Origin: JAICND01 sp040905905
Lineage (GTDB): Bacteria; Actinomycetota; Acidimicrobiia; Spongiisociales; ZC4RG35
NCBI GenBank assembly: GCA_040905905.1
Contig: JBBDQN010000036.1
Coordinates: forward strand, 1-27,610
DNA length: 27,610 nucleotides
Direction of reading: 5' to 3'
Part shown: in pieces, positions 24,575 to 27,610 of the stretch
Position numbering within the stretch: position 1 is the first letter of the stretch
How the letters are laid out: every line of letters starts with the position of its first letter
Translations under genes and position numbers: made by a program
Notes under the pieces: generated by a model
What the model saw: only the letters and a program-made list of their open reading frames with translations
What the model was told of the DNA's origin: nothing
Database searches by the model: none

Positions 24575-24602
24575 CCCTGCGAGGAACAGGAAGGAGGTGA
24601 GG

Positions 24603-24869
24603 ATGAGGCGCAACGAACCCTTCCGGGCGGGCCCTAGAATGTCAGCTGGTTCAACTACGACCCGGCCGTCCGCTCGGGTATGCCCACCTGACGAGGTCGA
24701 GGTTGTCAACGTGACCCTGCGTGAGAGTCGTCAGGTGCCCCCGTGCCATGATCATGCTCGACCGGGCCGGCATCGCCCTCACCCCTCCCTCTGGGCAGAA
24801 GCCCTCATGCCCCACGAAAGCAACAGATATCTCGCTTTGCATACTATCGCACACAAGGGAGCATCTTAG
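24603..24869 (+). pseudogene. short frame with HMGL-type aldolase start, probable remnant
   Basis: An ATG at 24603 sits 3 bases after GGAGGTGAGG, a strong ribosome-binding site, 28 bases after the flavoprotein stop; the frame gives 88 residues. It contains VEVVNVTLRESRQVPP, which resembles the start of DRE-TIM (HMG-CoA lyase/homocitrate synthase-like) aldolases. In the next frame AMIMLDRAGIALTPP continues the same pattern. A frameshift near 24745 would explain this. Beyond it nothing matches, and the lower-GC region begins. It is either an aldolase gene cut off by insertion of the next module, or a chance short gene. Confidence 0.4.
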
Positions 24870-24955
24870 GGTATAGTTGGTGGAATAATTCGGATCCGTC
24901 CACGGAGACGAGTTATCTGAACAAAGTCAAGATATGTACTTGGCAGCTTGTCAAT

Positions 24956-24967
24956 GTGACCGGTCAC
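24956..24967. promoter_or_regulatory. 12-bp perfect palindrome upstream of nitrogen module
   Basis: GTGACCGGTCAC is a perfect palindrome, 77 bases before the first ATG of the following gene set. TATAGT (24872-24877) further upstream could be a -10. The palindrome is a candidate operator. No GntR-type gene is adjacent, so the binding protein is unknown. Confidence 0.35.
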
Positions 24968-25044
24968 CCGGAGCCAAGGCGAGGCGAATCATGAGTCGTT
25001 TCTCTTTTTAGACCGATCTCGATTGCATAAGGAGATGATTTACG

Positions 25045-25239
25045 ATGGACGACTCGGGAGCGCGTAACATCGGTGAAATGACTATCCACGTCACAGAACA
25101 ACAGCTAGAACTGCTCGAACGGCTTGTCGAGGTAGGTGATCATGGCGACGACCTCGCCGTCGTTCTGATGTCGCTATTTCGATCGTATGCAGCCCGGTTT
25201 CTCGGCGTCGAACACTCCCCACCAGGCATGCGCACATGA
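25045..25239 (+). CDS. small protein heading the DUF1989/nitrilase module
   Basis: 64 residues with AAGGAGATG-type site upstream. The sequence MTIHVTEQQLELLERLVEVG, then DDLAVVLMSLFRSYAARFLG, has a strand followed by two helices, as in ribbon-helix-helix DNA-binding proteins. This is a fold guess, not a family match. The stop overlaps the DUF1989 gene (ATGA), so it is translated as part of that operon. It could be an autoregulator or a subunit. Confidence 0.6.
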   Translation: MDDSGARNIGEMTIHVTEQQLELLERLVEVGDHGDDLAVVLMSLFRSYAARFLGVEHSPPGMRT

Positions 25240-26183
25240 TGAAGTATGGCGAAGCCCGCGAAGACTTCATTTTACAGCCCGTCAGTGGCAGAGCGCTTCC
25301 AGTCTATGAGGGGGAAGTCCTACGTATCCAACAAGTTGGCGAAGGGCAGTGCGTCGATTTCAACTGCTTCAATCTCTACGACTATAAGGAACGCATGTCA
25401 GTCGGGATGTCCCGACGACAGGGTTTTCGGCTCGGCAAGAACGGCTATCTACTCAGTGCACCCCCCCGAAGCCGATTGATGATGCAGATTCTGGAGTTGT
25501 CGGATAGCTGTATTACCGATCTTCTCGGTTCCAGATGCAGTGGCGAGCTATTCGAGGCGACATGGGGTTTCACGCGGCACACGAATTGTCAAGATACTTT
25601 AGCGGAGGCGATCGGGGAGTTTGGGCTAACTCCTGACGATACGCATGACTCTTTCAATATGTGGATGAACACTGGCTGGGATGATCGAGGTCGCTTTTTT
25701 GGTCATAGGAACCCCGCTAAACCCGGCGACTATATTGATCTTCTAGCTCATATGGATTGTCTGTGCGTACCGGCCATATGCGGATCGGGCGATATCACTG
25801 GGACTAGCAACTATGCACTCCATCCTATTCGAGTGCAGGTGTTTGAGGCAACGCTCGACACCCAGAACCGGGTGGATGACTCGACAGCACGGTTCGGTGG
25901 TTTGGACAACCAGAGGACCCCGGAACACTTTCGCATAGCAGCAATTAAGGCGGACCGCGCGCTTGTATCCGACCGCGAATATGTACCACAGTTCATAAAC
26001 TTTCCACTAAAGTATATAGCGCTTACGGTGGACCTCTCGATCTCAGATTCCTTGGCAATCGCTCGGATGATCGAAAATGGTAAGGCAACCAACGCTGAAG
26101 AGGCGATCAAAACTGGAGCATTTAGCTGGTATGTTGCTAGCTACTCTAAGCCGAGCCCTTTCGGTAGCTCTCGATTGCAGTGA
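25236..26183 (+). CDS. DUF1989 (urea carboxylase-associated) family protein
   Basis: 315 residues from ATG at 25236 (a second ATG follows at 25239). Family motifs in order: CVDFNCFNLYDYKERMSVG, LLGSRCSGELFEATWGFTRH, THDSFNMWMNTGWDDRGRF, PGDYIDLLAHMDCLCVPAIC and GSGDITGTSNYALHPIRVQV. DUF1989 proteins accompany urea carboxylase, allophanate hydrolase and guanidine genes; conserved Cys/His/Asp suggest a metal site. A function in handling a nitrogen compound is likely, the reaction is not established here. The C-terminal 70 residues (from about 245) extend beyond the usual domain. Codons and base composition are less GC-rich than the cluster to the left. Confidence 0.88.
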   Translation: MMKYGEAREDFILQPVSGRALPVYEGEVLRIQQVGEGQCVDFNCFNLYDYKERMSVGMSRRQGFRLGKNGYLLSAPPRSRLMMQILELSDSCITDLLGSRCSGELFEATWGFTRHTNCQDTLAEAIGEFGLTPDDTHDSFNMWMNTGWDDRGRFFGHRNPAKPGDYIDLLAHMDCLCVPAICGSGDITGTSNYALHPIRVQVFEATLDTQNRVDDSTARFGGLDNQRTPEHFRIAAIKADRALVSDREYVPQFINFPLKYIALTVDLSISDSLAIARMIENGKATNAEEAIKTGAFSWYVASYSKPSPFGSSRLQ

Positions 26184-26416
26184 AGCAGCGCCGGATGTCG
26201 TCATCCTCGGACTTGCCAAGTGAATGTAGAAGGCGCTTTTCAGGCGTAGTGAAGGAAATCCTCTCGGCGCTATCGGAGTTAATTGGTGAACGTATTTTGC
26301 GAGAAATCGGTTGTTCGGCCCATTCTATAGGTCAGCTTCGCGAAGCTCCTGCCACGGAAGTAGGGCACCTGCGACGCTCTGTGAGTATTCAAAATCGTAT
26401 ACCCTATGGAGAGTGA
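26180..26416 (+). CDS. hypothetical 78-aa protein between DUF1989 and nitrilase genes
   Basis: GTG at 26180 overlaps the DUF1989 stop in GTGA, and the stop lies two bases before the next GTG. The protein is basic, with one probable helix (VVKEILSALSELIGERILRE) and no recognised domain. The close spacing on both sides supports translation, but composition alone does not prove it is a gene. It may be only a spacer frame. Confidence 0.45.
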   Translation: MKQRRMSSSSDLPSECRRRFSGVVKEILSALSELIGERILREIGCSAHSIGQLREAPATEVGHLRRSVSIQNRIPYGE

Positions 26417-26418
26417 AA

Positions 26419-27270
26419 GTGATAGTTAAGATGGCATTGGCTCAACCCGTGACGGCGCACGGGCAGAATGCACGCGACAGCAACCTTGAGACCGCATCAA
26501 GATACGCTACCGATGCTAGTAATGAAGGCGCGCACATAATCTGCTATCCGGAGAACTTTCCCGGGCAATGGAGAAAGCCTATCACATGGACTCCGTTGGG
26601 AGAGCTGCAGGAGATGGCCAGGCATAATAATATCTATATCCTGGGTGGTTACGCCGAACCCCTTGATGATGGTGGAGCGCGCTGTTATCAATCCGTGTCG
26701 TTACTCGATCCACATGGAAAAGAGATCGTCCGTTACCGAAGGACGATTCCCAATATCTATCCTTGGATATATTTAGATGGGCCGTACTGGGATTTTGAAT
26801 GGGTGCGCGGTGATGAACTCCCAGTCGTAGACACAGATATTGGCAAAATAGGGGTACTCGTTTGTAGTGAAGTGTACTCCCCTGAACTTTGTCGCATCTT
26901 AGCGCTCAAGGGGGCGGAGATTATACTCATGCCGAATGGATTCGTGCCTGCACGCCGGGGGTTGTATCACACCTGGCGCACCCTCCTCTGGGCTCGTGCT
27001 ATCGAAAATCTCGCATACACGGCCACCTCGTCCAACTTGCCGACCCGGAGTGAGCAAGGGCTAGCGATGGTATCTGGCCCTGAAGCTGTGGTGATTGAGA
27101 AGAGCGGCGAGGGACTCCATTATGCCGAGATCGAATTGGATCGAGTGCGCTGGTTAAGGAATGAGACAGATCGAGCTGGCACTGAACCTCCATGGGGAAC
27201 TAAGCCGGGGGTATTGCGCGACTGGACACCAGGGGCCCTAATCAGGGCGAATTCTGCGTTATGGGCATGA
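26419..27270 (+). CDS. carbon-nitrogen hydrolase (nitrilase superfamily) with Arg at the catalytic Lys position
   Basis: 283 residues from GTG at 26419, preceded by GGAG 7 bases upstream; the frame is open further upstream but without a site. Nitrilase-fold landmarks are Glu45 in CYPENFPGQW, the YRR of VRYRRTIPNIYPW (Arg108, where YRK carries the catalytic Lys), and Cys149 in VLVCSEVYSPE, followed by KGAEIILMPNGF and ARAIENLAYTATSS. Spacing Arg108-Cys149 equals that of Lys-Cys in Nit2-like amidases. Members hydrolyse amides, nitriles or carbamoyl compounds. The neighbours (DUF1989 and an ABC ATPase) suggest nitrogen scavenging. The Lys to Arg change may alter or abolish activity. Confidence 0.9.
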   Translation: MIVKMALAQPVTAHGQNARDSNLETASRYATDASNEGAHIICYPENFPGQWRKPITWTPLGELQEMARHNNIYILGGYAEPLDDGGARCYQSVSLLDPHGKEIVRYRRTIPNIYPWIYLDGPYWDFEWVRGDELPVVDTDIGKIGVLVCSEVYSPELCRILALKGAEIILMPNGFVPARRGLYHTWRTLLWARAIENLAYTATSSNLPTRSEQGLAMVSGPEAVVIEKSGEGLHYAEIELDRVRWLRNETDRAGTEPPWGTKPGVLRDWTPGALIRANSALWA

Positions 27271-27407
27271 TCTGTGCACTGCTACAACGCCTTATACCAA
27301 TGTAGCCTAGATGTCAGCATTCAGTGGACCCTACGATAAGCGTTTCCACCGCGACAGTGTCCTTTAGCGTTCTCACAATTAACCGTCCATCTGAGGAGGG
27401 GTTGACC

Positions 27408-27434
27408 ATGTCTAGGAGGATGGCGAGCAAATGA
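27408..27434 (+). other. eight-codon leader frame overlapping the ABC gene
   Basis: ATG TCT AGG AGG ATG GCG AGC AAA TGA encodes MSRRMASK, preceded by GAGGAGGGG 6 bases before the ATG. Its stop overlaps the ABC ATPase ATG (ATGA), and its own codons hold the AGGAGGA used by that gene. It could couple translation, or may be only a by-product of the ribosome-binding site. Confidence 0.25.
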
Positions 27435-27610
27435 TAGAGCGAAAGAATCCAAAGATTGTGCTTGACCACGTGCGACATCGGTACGTCGGATCCGAGGGCG
27501 ATGTACTTGCGGTCGCTGACGTTTCTCTGACCGTTAACGAGCACGATATCCTATCGATCGTTGGTCCAGCGGATGCGGAAAGTCCACCCTTATCGCACTA
27601 GTCGCCGGTT
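27431..27610 (+). CDS. ABC transporter ATPase (NitT/TauT-like), start only, frameshifted at Walker A
   Basis: From ATG at 27431 the frame reads IVLDHVRHRYVGSEGDVLAV, then ADVSLTVNEHDILSIVGP, the N-terminus of an ABC ATPase of the nitrate/taurine/sulfonate type. The next bases spell SGCGKSTLIALVAG (Walker A) only in another frame: one base is missing near 27568. In the literal frame the protein stops at TAG (27599-27601). Either the gene is broken or the sequence has a one-base error. A transporter after a DUF1989 and nitrilase pair would import the nitrogen substrate. Confidence 0.75.

Noticed and set aside
23627..24709. Minus-strand frame of 360 codons opposite the flavoprotein
   Set aside because: Shadow; composition Arg/Gly/Val-rich without motifs.
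1..27610. CRISPR array, complete rRNA, or insertion-sequence transposase
   Set aside because: No regularly spaced direct repeats, no rRNA stretches and no DDE transposase motifs were found on reading both strands.

Overview
High-GC bacterial DNA, most likely an actinomycete (Actinomycetota). The evidence is dense GC-rich coding, many GTG starts, and a conjugation operon of the TcpC/TcpE/TrbL type typical of Gram-positive and actinobacterial integrative conjugative elements. I cannot place it below phylum from sequence alone.

Region A (1-9336, minus strand) is a tightly overlapping conjugation operon. In transcription order it holds a sigma-factor-like regulator, a small soluble protein, a TcpC-like protein, a small pilin-like membrane protein, a TcpE-like protein, a VirB4-type ATPase, a TrbL/VirB6-like channel protein, a lytic transglycosylase/M23 endopeptidase, a 103-aa protein, a zinc-ribbon protein and a VirD4/TraG coupling protein cut by the left window edge. 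Nearly every junction is an ATGA/GTGA overlap or a few bases.

Region B (9337-15030) is defence cargo. An intact two-gene Gabija-like pair (OLD/TOPRIM nuclease plus UvrD-type helicase) is divergent from the conjugation operon. It is followed by broken defence-type genes: a TIR-domain remnant and a TIGR02391-domain remnant fused head to head, and a gene broken by at least two frameshifts. The region ends at the 3' two-thirds of a tRNA-Val(TAC), a likely attachment site.

Region C (15031-16543) is a junction zone. It holds a truncated and frameshifted tyrosine integrase next to the tRNA-Val fragment, a secreted-protein-like frame, a second partial tRNA (Met-like 3' end) and a strong hairpin terminator. 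The layout suggests accretion of elements at tRNA sites.

Region D (16544-24574) is a catabolic gene cluster: two cupins, a zinc-dependent alcohol dehydrogenase, a FadR/GntR regulator, a fumarylacetoacetate-hydrolase-fold enzyme, a D-2-hydroxyacid dehydrogenase, a creatininase-family amidohydrolase, a short-chain dehydrogenase and a TcuA-like flavoprotein. A near-identical 16-bp element lies in front of both the creatininase/hydroxyacid-dehydrogenase divergent promoter and the flavoprotein gene. It is a good operator candidate for the local GntR protein. The substrate is unknown.

Region E (24603-27610) changes in style, with visibly lower GC. After a short possibly degenerate frame comes an overlapping series of a small protein, a DUF1989 protein, a 78-aa frame, a nitrilase-superfamily hydrolase with Arg at the usual catalytic Lys, and the start of an ABC transporter ATPase whose Walker A is frameshifted. 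It looks like an acquired module for uptake and hydrolysis of an organic nitrogen compound.
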